64,000 nt of DNA from Glandiceps talaboti (Eukaryota > Hemichordata > Enteropneusta > Spengelidae), in NCBI RefSeq assembly GCF_964340395.1, contig NC_135570.1:6025322-6089321 (forward strand), written 5' to 3'. Shown here in pieces: positions 37,381 to 61,343 of the stretch. A program made the translations under genes and the position numbers. The notes below the pieces were generated by a model. It ran no database searches. It was given only the letters and a program-made list of their open reading frames with translations, and was not told the origin of the DNA. Position 1 is the stretch's first letter. The number at the start of each line of letters is the position of its first letter.

Positions 37381-37609
37381 TGATTTCAGAGTATGATTTA
37401 CATCTATACAGTTTCAAAAATATGTATAGAGACAATTTAATCTTGATTTTAATATTATAAATAATAATAATGTTATTGACTATGATCTATTGAAAGCTAT
37501 TAAGGGATAATACAGATGTCAAAACCTATTCATGACTTGACTAAGGGGAGGGGTCAGATATCTCGGGTCATGCGAATATCAGTTGAGGAACGAAATACAA
37601 ACAACTTAA

Positions 37610-37686
37610 ACAACATGGCTACGTAGGAAACGTGAAACGTGAAAACCTTACAGCTGTTCACTACTTTGCTAATATACAAACATCAC
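37610..37686 (+). other. Candidate non-coding first exon of FAM241B
   Basis: CATCAC followed by the strong donor GTAAGT at 37687. The partner would be the acceptor CTTGTCTTAATAG ending at 38513, nine bases before the FAM241B ATG. The exon start is not determined. Confidence 0.35.
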
Positions 37687-37852
37687 GTAAGTACGAATAG
37701 AACAATTTTGGTCGTAAGGCTTAAGATTGATAGACTAAAGCTATGTGTGCCATTGACTACCGAAATTAGTGAAGCAAATATTTGATAATTTGTTCACGTT
37801 CACAGCCTATCAAAGATGACCTCCAACCCCGGCCTCCAGTGCTCCAGCTCCC

Positions 37853-38098
37853 CGGCCGGCCGGGCCACAGGCATTTGTTTCCCGAGTTATGGCTCAGAAT
37901 ATTTCTGTGATCGCGCAGTTTCACTAAATGCTTCCTTCGCATTTAGTGAAACTGCGTGATCACAGAAACATGTGTAATTTTACCCCTTTCATATAGTGTT
38001 GGTTTAATACGTCAATATTAACGATATTATCGTCATTTTATTGTATTCTGATAGAAATATTCTGAGCCATAACTCGGGAAACAAATGCCTGTGGGCCG
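37853..38098. mobile_element. MITE family C with 41-bp terminal inverted repeats and inner hairpin
   Basis: The two ends carry CACAGGCATTTGTTTCCCGA, then GTTATGGCTCAGAATATTTC, as a perfect inverted repeat of about 41 bp (left about 37865-37905, right about 38052-38092), with GGCC-rich tips. Inside, 37907-37966 is a second near-perfect palindrome with arms reading CTAAATG...CATTTAG. No transposase. Single copy in this window. Confidence 0.85.
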
Positions 38099-38345
38099 GG
38101 CACTCAAAAATCAACAGGTTGTTTTATTTACAAGCACACAACAAAATAAGTCACGAACAAAATATATCAACATTCACAAACATACATGAACAACAAAGCA
38201 TATCACGTAATAAATGAATTATCAACATCAACGTAAATTCTATGCAATGACTTACAATATTTTTTATAATCACTCAATAGTTTAGTCACCTATGGAAATA
38301 AAATACTGTAATTGGGAGAAATTTATTGTAATTTTCATTGCGTAG

Positions 38346-38428
38346 AAATATAGAAGTGGATCTTTGATTGGTCACTGGTGTTCACTCAATATAGAAGTGG
38401 ATCTTTGATTGGTCACTGGTGTTCACTA
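38346..38428. repeat. 41-bp tandem duplication upstream of FAM241B
   Basis: ATAGAAGTGGATCTTTGATT followed by GGTCACTGGTGTTCACT is repeated twice in direct succession. Each copy includes ATTGG, an inverted CCAAT box. It lies about 95-175 bp before the ATG, inside the proposed 5'-UTR intron. Confidence 0.9.
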
Positions 38429-38521
38429 ATTTATCATTCTTGCTTGCAATCTATTTCTTCCACCAACATCGGCAAAGATCAAAGAAATATATGTCAATTC
38501 CTTGTCTTAATAGCGCCAAAT

Positions 38522-38623
38522 ATGGTCCGAATTCTTGCCAATGGTGATATTGTTCAAGATGATGACCCAAGAGTACGCCAATCATCAAGTAGAGGAAATG
38601 ATGCATCTGGTCGGCCACGACAG
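38522..38623 (+). CDS. FAM241B: FAM241B coding exon 1
   Basis: 34 codons ending CCACGACAG followed by donor GTAAGA, phase 0. Contains the diagnostic MVRILANG and QDDDPRVR. Confidence 0.92.
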
Positions 38624-39542
38624 GTAAGAATAACAGGTACTTGAATCACAGGGAGCTCAGGCTCAGTTAGTTTTGTTTACAAATACAAACAAACAAGTAA
38701 ACAAACAAACAACAGGAATAAGTAAACAAACAAATAAATAAACAAACAAACAAAATAAACCGACAAATGAGTAGATACATACATGAGTAAACGACAACAA
38801 ACCAATGAACAAGCCAACACTTTTTTTTTGTTAATTTGTTTGTTTTTGTTTTGTTTGTTTACTTGTTTGTTTGTATTTGTAAACAAAACTAACAGCCTGA
38901 GCTCCCTGTGCTTGAATCAATCAGTATACATGTAATGTTCTATTAATAATGAAATAGCCATGTGAAAGGTAATCCAGAACTAATGAAAGAGCACTTGATT
39001 GTGGTTGCATATGCAGGCTTTCCTCAGTTGGGAGATTTAACTATTTTGGCTTTACAAAGAAATTATGGAATTTGTCAGAACGTCTGTCAAGCCATGGAGT
39101 CAGATAGCTAATTGTCATGGATAGATCTCCCCAAACCTATATACTCCTAAACAGTAAAAGTCATTGTACTCAGAGAAATACCAACCTTTTTATTGCAATT
39201 ATCCTTTTTTGACAAATTGGTTGTTACCTGGCTAACCTTATACACATCTTTCTGGGTCTGTTTTAGGGTTATGTCCGACATGAAGAATACAACCAACAAG
39301 GGCAATATGGTGGAGGTGAAGGTCAAATGCAGCAAGTTTCTATATTCGATGTTCTTAATCAAAAACTTGTTGATGGTGGTTTCCCGAGATGGAATCTTGG
39401 ACCATATGTTGTTGAGCCGATAGCATCTGTAGGTGTTCTTCTCGCTGGTCTGTTCTTTGGTCTACAAGGACTTTTTTTCGCTGGACTGCTTTTCTTTGTT
39501 GTTAAATGGAGCCAACAAAATCGAGGTCAAGGTCAAAGATAA
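38522..39542 (+). CDS. FAM241B: FAM241B (C10orf35) homologue, complete
   Basis: Two coding exons (38522-38623 and 39267-39542), joined in phase 0, give 125 residues; human FAM241B has 121. The first 19 residues, MVRILANGDIVQDDDPRVR, are almost identical to the human protein. The middle is a Ser/Gly/Arg/Gln-rich linker. The C-terminal half carries the family core (FDVLNQKLVDGGFPRWNLGP, then VVEPIASV), followed by a hydrophobic stretch of about 25 residues (LLAGLFFGLQGLFFAGLLFF) that should be a membrane segment, and a short polar tail. The family is a small single-pass membrane protein; knowledge of its function is limited, with reports of roles in endolysosomal homeostasis. ATG choice is fixed by the conserved N-terminus. 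Confidence 0.93.
38644..38915. mobile_element. Foldback element with arms of about 60 bp in the FAM241B intron
   Basis: The left arm CACAGGGAGCTCAGGCT...TTAGTTTTGTTTACAAATAC is repeated inverted at about 38855-38915. The inner part is rich in (CAAA)n and GTTT. No coding capacity. Confidence 0.85.
39267..39542 (+). CDS. FAM241B: FAM241B coding exon 2, membrane segment
   Basis: Acceptor CTGTTTTAG, then 91 codons and TAA at 39540-39542. The start GYVRHEEYNQQGQYGGGEGQ keeps the phase-0 join. Holds the FPRW.LG...VEP core and the transmembrane helix. Confidence 0.92.
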   Translation, partial: GYVRHEEYNQQGQYGGGEGQMQQVSIFDVLNQKLVDGGFPRWNLGPYVVEPIASVGVLLAGLFFGLQGLFFAGLLFFVVKWSQQNRGQGQR

Positions 39543-39633
39543 TGAATCAACTTTGGGGGGATTAACTCAAGTTTTTATTAGGTGTATTTGAGACAGAAAT
39601 TGATATGATAATCATCATAGGGGAGGGGATTTC

Positions 39634-39639
39634 AATAAA
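39634..39639 (+). terminator. Candidate FAM241B polyadenylation signal
   Basis: First AATAAA after the stop codon, 92 bp downstream, on the coding strand. Another lies near 40137. Not verified by a cleavage site. Confidence 0.35.
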
Positions 39640-39763
39640 TACAGAATGTGAGAACTAGTATAAGGGGAGGGGTGTTGAATTTCTATGGCAAGATATAATG
39701 TGTAAATTGACTTTAGACTGAGTTTCCACAGACATGCTCAAGATAGTTAAACAAGATGATGTC

Positions 39764-39883
39764 TGGTGTTTTTGCTAAATTTGGTAAACCCCAGTAACAG
39801 AGGTGAAAAATCTTGTAAAATGGAGAGAGACTTCCATATCTTATAATTGAAATTTGGGCAGTAAACCTGGTAACAAAAATACC
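39764..39883. mobile_element. MITE family B, short copy
   Basis: Left end GGTGTTTTTGCTAAAT, right end complement GGTATTTTTGTTACCAGG. Internal GTAAACCCCAGTAACAG and CTTGTAAAATGG match the other copies. Confidence 0.7.
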
Positions 39884-42244
39884 TATATCTATTACTGACA
39901 TCACTCCCTTGAAATTTATCACAATTGACAACATTTTACACTAAATTTTCTCTTTCCTATTCTTCTATAAATAACATGCTGCAATCTTGTATATTGATTT
40001 TACTCTTCCAATAATGAATTTGCTTCTATTGTGTAAAGATGTGATTATAATCTGGAATTTCAACATTCCAAAGTGTGTTATCTTATGTGTACACTTTCAG
40101 AAACAGTGGCGTTCACTTGATAAAATATGTGAAAAAAATAAAATACTCGTAGTGTGAAACTAATGAAATATTCAAGTACTGAGTTACTAATGACTTGATA
40201 AAATACATGATAGTCCACTAATCAATTTCTTGTGTAATTCTTTGACTCAACTGTTAAAAAATGTTTATTATTGAAACAGCTTGGCTGACCAAATGGAATA
40301 GTTTTCAGATTCAATCATGTGAACTCATCATATGTTACTTGTCGTAAATGAAATTAATGTTGAAGTAAATTTATCCAAGATAAGACAATCATGATCATTA
40401 ATAATACACTTTGATCTCACCAGACACAGAGGTTCAGTTTGTCCTATGTATTATATAGACATTGTGCAATTATAAAGCTGAATGTTACATATTCAGAATA
40501 ATTGTGGACATTTTTTTTTCCAACTCTCAGTTTTCAGTCAAAGTCCACAAACAGATAAAAGACTTTAAACGGTAAATGTGGGTAATGAAGCAAAAAAATA
40601 ATACTTGTGTATTTCTGATAACATGACCTCACAAAATAAGGTAGGGAGGTTGGTTGCTTCGACCCAAAATCAAATGAAATGTCGGTCACTTCTGTGATAG
40701 TTTGATGAAATGTGTACAGGCATCACTGGAGAAAGAAAACAGACATGCATGAAGGTCAAAGAGATAAAGAGATTCTTATCTTTTTGTTTCAAATATTAAA
40801 AAATGTTTAGGGTCAGCGGTTTAAACTAGAGTCGGTTAGATTATCGGAAACACACTTTTTTCTTCTTTTGTACAATTTATTCCTACAATGAAAATAAAGA
40901 TTGATTATTCTAAATACTCAGTGTTTTTTTTTCACAAATCAATTGTTGTCAAGTCAATAGCAACTTCGACATGTTGGCTTTTGTTTTCAAAGCTGTAGCA
41001 TTGGTGGTGGATAGGCCTGAGTGTCCTCACCACAAGTGATACACAGAATGAAGCGCCACCAACGACAATATTTAGAAATTCCTTTGTTTTATATCGTGCC
41101 TGCAAAAGTGGATAATACCTACACCATTGCCCTTGTCAAACCTCACTAAAACGAAATGGGCCAGAATGTTGTGGTTTTCTTTTAAAAGTATATGTGTGTG
41201 TATGTATGTATGCATGTATGATTTACATCTTCTGAGGGCCAGTTTGTACCAATTTGAACCTGATTGCCAACTAGCATGGAGACAGGGGAGTGTAGTATGA
41301 AAGGTACGCCATGACTGTGTACCCTCATATAACGATTAACACCTTTTGTAGTGACACAACATATCTAAAAATCTAACAAGAGTGTAGCCTGTAACACATG
41401 ATGTACTACAGATGATTTTATTTCATCATCTGTACAACACAGCATGGATTCCATGTTAACACACGAAATAAAGACAACAAAATCAACCTGGTAAGTGTAA
41501 TCAATTTCTTGTTTAATTATTTACAATATTGTAGTAAATCATAACTCGGCTTTAAAAAGCAGCTTTCAAATGAACAAAATTTATATGGAAACACAAGTTC
41601 TTTTTAAAATTGATAAACTACGATCGTCACAGCAACCCAGACATTAGTTGAATTAACACATCTTTTTCCTAATAATCTCTCGAAACCAGACCCATATATT
41701 TCTAATCTTACCAAGACGGGTCAGAGGTTAATTTAGAAAACAGAGGTTGAAGGTTATTTTCTATGAGATACATCAGAGTTCAAACTCTGGTTATCCAACT
41801 TGTTTCATGATCTCCCACTACTGTAGGTCAGAAGAACTAGGATAAACACTGCAGTACAAAAGTGTCAATAATTTGCTCTTGATTTTAAAAAATCTGGATA
41901 CTATTTTTCATCGATTTTGAGGAAATAACGTGTACTTTGTCGTAGGACACGTAGAGAGGAGAGTATATTCACAATAGTTGAACTAACAGGCTTTTAGTGA
42001 GAGGTGAGAAGTGTTTTAGATGTTTAAACATTTCAAGATTAGAAAGAGAGATGATGTACAATGATACAGGCTAGTTTTTTTACTTACTATTGATTAAAAG
42101 AGCTCTGTAGATTTTCTGTAAGTTTGAGGTCTATCTACTATGTTGGCTTCTAACTACAAGAGACATACACATATTGATTCTTGTACAGTCCCCTACTTAA
42201 TGCAAATTGTGAAATACTGATACATCTTTTAATAGACAATCTGA

Positions 42245-42660
42245 AGTTAGCTTACTGACTGACTGACTAAATAATGGATTGATTGATTGATCATTATTGA
42301 CTGATTGGCCAACTGACTATATTTGATTTAGTAGGTGATTGACAGACTAACTTACACTATTGGTTGATTGATTTTTAAAATGATTGATTGACTGATTGAT
42401 TTAATGATTGACAGATGGACTGATCCGGCTGACTGACAGACTGATTGACTGAGATTGATCGATAGATATATTGTTTAACTGATTGATTTATCGCTGGTTG
42501 ATCTCAACTCACTGACATTAATTGATTGACATACTCACTGAATGACCAACCAAATGATTGGTTGATTGGTTGATTGATTGATTGATTGAGTGAGTGAGTG
42601 AGTGAGTGTGAGTGAGTGACTTACTAATTGATAGATTGACAGACCGATTAATTGACTCTT
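42245..42660. repeat. Degenerate (TTGA/CTGA)n tract
   Basis: Long run of GATTGATTGACTGACTGA-like units with many substitutions, followed by (GAGT)n. It reads as an old, decaying tetranucleotide satellite. Confidence 0.85.
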
Positions 42661-45231
42661 AATAAAAACAATCTTGTCTATCTACTGGCATTGTGTAAAC
42701 TGTCTTGTCCATCATTGTTATATTTGACAAAAACATACAAAAATACACAAAGAATAAAAGAGACTAAAATCTAACAAGATGGTAAGAAACAAGTGCCAAA
42801 CCAGACACTGTGAATAGCTACAAAAATTAGCACTGTGAGAGAACAAACTGACTTACAGAATCAACAACAAACTGTACTGTGCTGAAACATTAAAAAAAAA
42901 TACAGAACTCACAAAGGTAAAGTCACAAAATGTACTAGGTAATCAAAATAAGTGATGGAATAAAACACTAGTAATAAGAAAATGACTTTGTAGATAAAAT
43001 AGAAATGGTCAAATTGTATGGTCAACAGATACAACAATGTTTTACCAATACTAAGACATAATCTTGGTTTGACGTCATTAAAATGTTGCACATAAACAAA
43101 AACTGACACTTGGAAACTATGTAAAAAATATTAATGACATGGTCAATGCTAGGAAACATAGTTACATAAATATGTGTACATAATATCAACTTTCTTCAAT
43201 GGCAGTCTACTGAAAAACTCTACATTTGTGTTTGAATACTGTATACGAAAGACAAGATTATAAGCCAGTGTTCCGAGAATAAGTACATCCAGTGATTAGT
43301 GTTCAGCATTTATTTTGATATATGTGTCTAACTGCTGCACTCTCCGAAATGTTCTGATCTTTCTGTGTACTTAAGGAGGGGGTGGGGGTGGGGGGTTGTG
43401 CTCTGACAATTTTGTAAAACTAGTAATTGAGCTCCATGCTTCTTAAACTCTTTAATGCCCTTCTGGAATTTTTCTTTACATAAACTTTACATTTCCTTGA
43501 TTGTACTTGTAGTCAATACCTTGATGATGAGCACCCACTCCCATGATCTTTAACCCCTAGCAATGACCTCTGACCCTGATCCACAGACTTATAGCTTGTT
43601 TGTTACATGCAGTACACATAAAATATAGAGTGGACTTCAAACAAGTCCTTTTTTTCATCTCTCTGACATCCAAACTATGTTCATTTTGTCTCTCCCCAAC
43701 CATGGCTGATGAGGACAACAGAACAGTTTATGAAAAATAACTAAGTAATGGGGTAACGAGAAGTAATTAACTGTAAGAAATGACTGAGGTATTACAAGAA
43801 GTAAAACTGAAGTTTAACATGGACATAGTACATGTAACTTCAGTGATATCAAAATCTATCATGCACATACAATGGTTTCCCCTGGAAATTAATATATTTG
43901 AATTTTGTTTACTTACGTCGTAATAATAGTAAATGTTTGGTAAATATGTTTATAAAGTTATCAGACATTTATGTCATGGAAGCTTTTGAACATATTCCTG
44001 GGGGGAAACAATGGTAGCCTGGAATTCATGGAGTGTGCTCTACTCTGAGGAAATGAATTACACCATATGTTTTGGTTATCAGAAAGACAAAGGAATGTAC
44101 AGTTTGGCCACTAGGAGTGCTATTCAGCATCAACTCTTGGACCACAATTTGAGTGAGTCAGCGTGATATCATCTTTGAGTGCTATAGCCTCCTTGCAACA
44201 ATAAACATTTCAGAGTGTTTCACGGCAAAAGTTGGTGGCTTTCTTGACAATTGAAAAAAAAATTCTGCTAATTTTGTTCAGAACGCATAATTTTTAGGAA
44301 TTCAAGGAGTTGTTAACAAATTTTGTTGACTGTTTTATGTACTGTATGTGATTTTAGCTCTCATTTTTCTCTAAAAAAAGGGCATCGTCATGTGACACGA
44401 CCTCTTTTCTCATGACTGCAATGTAGATAACCAGAATATAACATACTGTCCTAAGTGAGCATGAATTCCAGGCTAAGCATCTATTTTGTATGTGATATCA
44501 ACTAAAATACATGTACAATGATTTCAAACATCAAAATATGACAGATGTGAAGCGTTCTAGACACCAAATGTACAACTTTGAGGTAAATATCTATCTATCA
44601 ACAAGTGACAACGTTAGTAAATCTACAAGTACGAGAAATGTGAGTTGTGCCAAAAAAAAATCCCTCAAATCACAAAATTTGATTAAGAGATTATGAGTAC
44701 TAGAGAGGAGTGAGATTTCAACAAGACAATGCTTCTAATATTATTAATATTCTTATTATTATTATCGTTATTATTATTAAAAATAGTGTTAGAATTTAGA
44801 AAAACAAACATCAACCTGTACATTCTTATCTATACATTAAAATACAATTCAACTTTTAATTATGTAAAATTGCATAGAAGAAATTACAGAATTTTCTTTT
44901 TTCTTTAAAATTTATTCAACACCCAAAAGTATAAACATTGAAATAGCATTACAGCAAGGACGTTGTATTTTAATACGAAAGCTGGAATCTAGATTCAATT
45001 CTACAACAGAGGTTTTATATATATACAACGGTGTGTACCAACTGTTAGTGTATCGGTGCATGTTTACATATACATGTTATTCTTGGACTTCTCATTTTGT
45101 GCTTCGACTATTTATCTTATTGCTTTGAAGAACTGTCAAGTTGTAGCTTGCTTAATAACGATGAAAAGATTTGTACAATAATTGCATTTTGTTATTACTG
45201 AACCTGTCTAGTACACTTGAATATTTTCCTT

Positions 45232-45690
45232 CCTTCAGCTGAGGAAATTACAAGTTACATAAGGGGTCTCTTTTCTTTATTCAGCTGGGGGAAGTTATGA
45301 GTTATATAAGGGGTCTTTTTCTTTGAGCTGAGGAAGTTATGAGTTACATAAGGGGTCTTTTTCTTTGCGCTGAGGCTATTACGAATATTACATAGGCCGG
45401 GGTAGTTTTTCTTTATTCAGCTAATGGAATTATAAGTTACATAAGGGGCCCTTTTCCTCCAATTGAGGAAATTACGAGCTTCATTGGGGGTCTTTTTTCT
45501 TTATTCAGCTGAGATTTTTTTTTTTACTTTTAATACCAGTAGCTTGTGAAAGTAGAGTTACATAAGGTATTCTTTCCTGACTTAGCTGAAGAAATTACAA
45601 GTTGCTTAAGGGGCCTTTGTTTTTATAATTTACATGAGGGGCCTTTTTTCTTCATTCAGCAAATGGAAATATTAGTTACATAAGAGGTCT
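45232..45690. repeat. Irregular tandem array, unit about 50-60 bp
   Basis: About eight copies of a unit with GAGGAAATTACAAGTTACAT, AAGGGGTCTTTTT and CTTTATTCAGCT, diverged and with variable spacing. Confidence 0.85.
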
Positions 45691-47779
45691 TGACACTCCA
45701 AGTCACAGAGGAGGTGTAATTAAACCCTTACCCTGTGCACATCTTCCAGCTGAATAAACACTGTATAACTATACCTGTGAAAACTTCATAAAATTTGTGG
45801 GGAAAATAATGGTTGTTTTGAACTCTGCCTCCGTACATGGAATCCTACATACTTGGGGTCAACCTATTAACGTCCAAATATACTTCACTGCAATTTAGTA
45901 CTGGTGATAGTATAAGAATGAAGATTCAGTTATTTTCTGTAAAAACTCACTTCAACCCTGCCATATACAGAGTCCACTGCCACAAGTGTGCTTTGACTAA
46001 TCGAAAGTCATAAAAAAAAACATCTCAATGACGTTTAAAACCATATTTACAAAATTAATAGAAACGAAATAAATAGAAATTAATTATGTTTTGCAACAGA
46101 TATTTTGTAAAAAATGAAAAAAAAATTGTTAAACCTAAGTGCAAATATTTTGATATAAAAACAAAAGTTACAATACGAAGTAGATATTTCTTGAAAATCT
46201 GAGTTGTAAATTTACCTGACAGAAATATTTTCTCCAAATAGTAAATACATGAATTAACTTTATTGCACAGTCAGCAAATATTTTGATATGAAATAGAAGT
46301 TAAACATGAAGTAAATAAAATTGGAAATGATATTTATCCACACTATAATTTAGCTGGTAAATGTTTTTTTCTCAAAATTCATGAATTAATTTTGAACCTT
46401 GATTGTATGTTTAGGATCCGACAGGTTTCTAAATGTGTGGCTGGATATTAATTTTACACCTGTGATGATGATAATATGCAAATTCTTGAGTATAAAAGTT
46501 TTTCACCTGCTTTAGCAACGTATAGGTTTCATGTAATAGTACAGCATACAGTTGTCTGTTTGAACTTAGTGCAGCATGGTTTGCAAGATACGATATTTCT
46601 TGCCACCCTATGAGCCGTCACTTACTCTTGAAGAGAGGTGGAATGACATCATGTAGCATACAGTCTCAGAGATAGCCAATGAGGGTAAAAGGACACACCA
46701 TATCAAACAGATGAAAAAGCCTGCTGGGGTGCGTGTCAAGCTGTTTTTGTGATCATTTACAGAAAATGTAAGGAACTAATAAACTAACTAGGTAGCACCT
46801 TGGATGTATATTTCCTCTGTTGTAGAACTGTTGTGAAACGATTCTGAAAACATCGCTTGTAAATAAATGGGAACACAGTACTTGTACATCACCTTAACAT
46901 ACACACATATTACATCAAGCAAAACTTAAGTACAAGCGCCACTTATTATATTGAGGTTCACCTCTACGATCTCCTGCGTGGCTGATCAGCAGTTTCAAGT
47001 ACAGCGCCAGTATCTCTCTCTAACAAGTTTAGAGCGCTTACGTGCATACATGTCTTTACGCACACACACACACACCAAAGCAGCAACCCCGAACCATTTC
47101 AAGAGTCCTAGCCATCTGCCTCTACTACTGCTTAACCTTCATCACATGCATTGAACTTTTGAACTTTTGAACTTCTGAACTTTTGGAATTCGAATTTAGG
47201 ATCCGAGTGGTGTTATGATGAAATAGGACTGTAAATGTAACCTGACCTAATAGCTACATGATCATCACCTTTAACCTTTGACCTGGCAATGATCACCTAG
47301 TTTTTAAAGTCAGATTGGGGTATAGGATTTAGGGTGTCAAATGAACTATTTCATTATTAATATCATTATTATTATTATTATTATCATTTTTTAATTAATT
47401 GAAATATTTTCATTGGAAATGAGTTTGCCCTTAAAAGTCGGAATTAAAATCAATTTAAACAATTTGGGAGATGTAATGTGAACCACAACCAAACCTTAAC
47501 ATACTACCATTATCTTACAAAGTAAACTTTGACTTTAAATTTTTCCAAAAAACTTAATTATATTATTTCTATTGCCAATCAAGTGTTTAAACCTCTGTTC
47601 ATAACGCTCTGTAACAAACCTGGTTTTCAAGATATCACACTGTCTATTACTTTATAAGCAATCATTTTTTTTAATGAGCTCCAGGTGGTTTCCAGAATTA
47701 ATGACCAATCAAATCTTAGTGGCTTTAAACAAAGAACCCATCAAGCTTTTTTTTTCAATTCACTCCTGGTGTTATTAAA

Positions 47780-47945
47780 ATTCAAATCAAATTTTCAACC
47801 AATTGCATTGATTGTTTCAAAGAGGGAGCCAATTACAGACTTTATTACATACTGAAAACATAAAATTCATATATACATTTTCAACCAATCATATCAATTG
47901 TTTCAACCTGTGGGCCAATCAGAGACTTTGTTACATATTGAAAAC
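47780..47945. repeat. Tandem duplication of about 80 bp with CCAAT motifs
   Basis: TTTTCAACCAAT, (G/A)ATTGTTTCAA, GCCAAT(T/C)A, CAGACTTT(A/G)TTACATA and TGAAAAC occur twice in the same order. Confidence 0.8.
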
Positions 47946-49611
47946 CAGATGTTACCTGACCGAAGGAACAGAAATTTTTTAAGGGAATTATTAGTTTTAA
48001 GCTAATGCTGAAGCTGTTCATAAACATTCCATTTCATTCACTTTTGTTATTCTGTGCATGCCTTTCCTTACCAAAACATCACAGAATTTTCAAACGACAT
48101 GCAAAATAACTTGATAATATGATGTGATCCAGCAAAATATAAAGACTGTACTTGACAGCCTTTTGTTATTGACAAAGATTACAATACAAACACAATAACT
48201 TGAAACTGACAAACTGAAGACTTTCATCATTATTCAACTTTTTGGCACAATCCATGGATCACATCATTATCATAACATTGTGACAACATAGCTATAGTGA
48301 AAAAGGCGTGATTTTTTTTCTTTTTAAACTTAGCATGAATCAAGTTTTTGCACAACTGTACAAATATATGAGCCAATTGGTTATTCACATTATGGAAGCC
48401 ATAAAATTTACATATTGTATATTTATAATCTGTGACCTTTGACACCTGCTCCAGGTACTTGGCTTGTATCCAACAAAGACCAGCGACAGAATGCACCGTA
48501 CCCAGGTAGTATAGACTAACAAACCAGTAACTTGGGGGGCTTTGTTGTTGTTGCTGTTCATCTACTCAACTCTTGCATCCCCTGTAAACACAGTGTAGAA
48601 ACTTAAGAAGATAGTGACCTTTTGGGGGCCTGTCAAAACATACACAGTGATTGATATACTGTACTTTGAAATCGACACACACACACATGTACACAGAAAC
48701 ACAACAGTTGTATGTTTGTAGTTACGGTAAATACATCAAGAATACATTTGGAAGCAAACAGCTCTGCATTTTTTTTGGTTACAAATACTAGTATGCCATG
48801 TGTACAAATTCAGCATGGGTGTAACTGTATGCAATAAATATGTGTGCATAGCTCTGTGTTTGTGATTTTAGTAGCAATACATATATACATGTCTGTGTAC
48901 ACAGAAATACAGTCTGTACTGTGTGGTGTGATGTGGACATGTACATATATATAATAATTAAGGGGGTTCAACACATTGATGTACATGTATGAATATACAG
49001 ACAAGTTGTACTGAGTACATATGTGTGTGTGTGCACATAGACATATCTTTCACTGCTTTTTAGTCGGATAATGATCAAACCAAACCAAAGGTTTCAGAGA
49101 ACATATGTACATGCATACAGATGAAACAGTTAGACAATTCCAAGCCATGAACAGCTGCATAACTGATGCACATACAAGTTAAAATGTTTGGTATGTCTTA
49201 GGAGTTGAGAGATCCTGTATGTATGTATTTAGGTGTAGGTACGGTTACAAGCTGTTAGTCTTTGGGTAGAGTGCAACTCAAGAACCTGAGAGCAACGTCA
49301 TCCCCGTGTAAAAACTCTCATTACTGACAGCTTCAAACAACAGAACAGACTGAACCAGTCACTTTAGAAACACAACCACAAGAAGACATACAAAACAGTA
49401 ACTGTTGTAAAAAATATAAGAAAACGGAACACCCCAAGATTCATTACCAATGTATCAGATAAAGATACGAGGAGGGAGTGGGAGGGGGAAGTCTGGAGGG
49501 GGAGGGAGGGAGGGAGGGTGGGAGGGACTTAGACAAGACATACATGGCAGTGTTGATGTTCTGACCAGTTCATACATATGATTCAGGTAAATCAGCCACA
49601 CAGGCGTGCCA

Positions 49612-60611
<11,000 letters not shown>

Positions 60612-61343
60612 CTATGTGAATCAAACAAAAAAACTGAAATCAGATTTCTGAAATTTACAAATTTGAAATAAGTATAAAATTTGTTTAGCTAGAGTATTAG
60701 ATTATATCTACAGGATCGTTTTGTCATTATCTTGATTTCCATGCACTGAGATTGGGACTGGTATACTAACAGCTGTAAGATTATCAGTGAATTATTAGTT
60801 GGATGTTTCCTAGCAAAAGCTACCACAAAACACGGTCAGTTTTATCAAAATTCCATGCGGGTATTTGTGGTGTTAAATAATTTGCTACAAACAGATGCAA
60901 TCCACTACATCAACAGAATAAATTTCAAATCATTATTTCAAAAAATTCCTTAATTCTACTTTTCATCTTTGTTGATTAAACAAAACAGATGAGATTTCTT
61001 GATTTTTTTGCATTTTAATATTTTGTCCAATAAGATTTGAGCAATGAGATTTGTCAGCCAATCATGTTAGGTTTCGCATGTTGTCTGAATGTATGAAGTT
61101 GATGCTGATTGGTCAATGTGAAATTAATAGCTAATACATAATTCATCTTGTACTGGCCTCATTTCATCTTAAGTTGTCAAGGTGACATAAGCAGTAACAA
61201 CCACACTAACTTCAACATGTGCACAATGAAGTCAAATATTGATTAATTTTGAAGTTATATTTGGTCAACATAATATTATCATCACCAGATAGAGTATTGC
61301 ATATATTTAACAACACTCTGAATGTCTTTGGAGATAAACATTT

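Larger units (their letters stand above)
39884..49611. other. Gene-free stretch of about 9.7 kb
   Basis: No exon recognised on either strand; open frames here are under 100 codons and low in complexity. The right part may include the 3' UTR of the slo1 gene. Contains TTGA-type repeats (42245-42660), a TATG tract near 41190, an irregular tandem array (45232-45690) and a duplication at 47780-47945. Confidence 0.5.
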
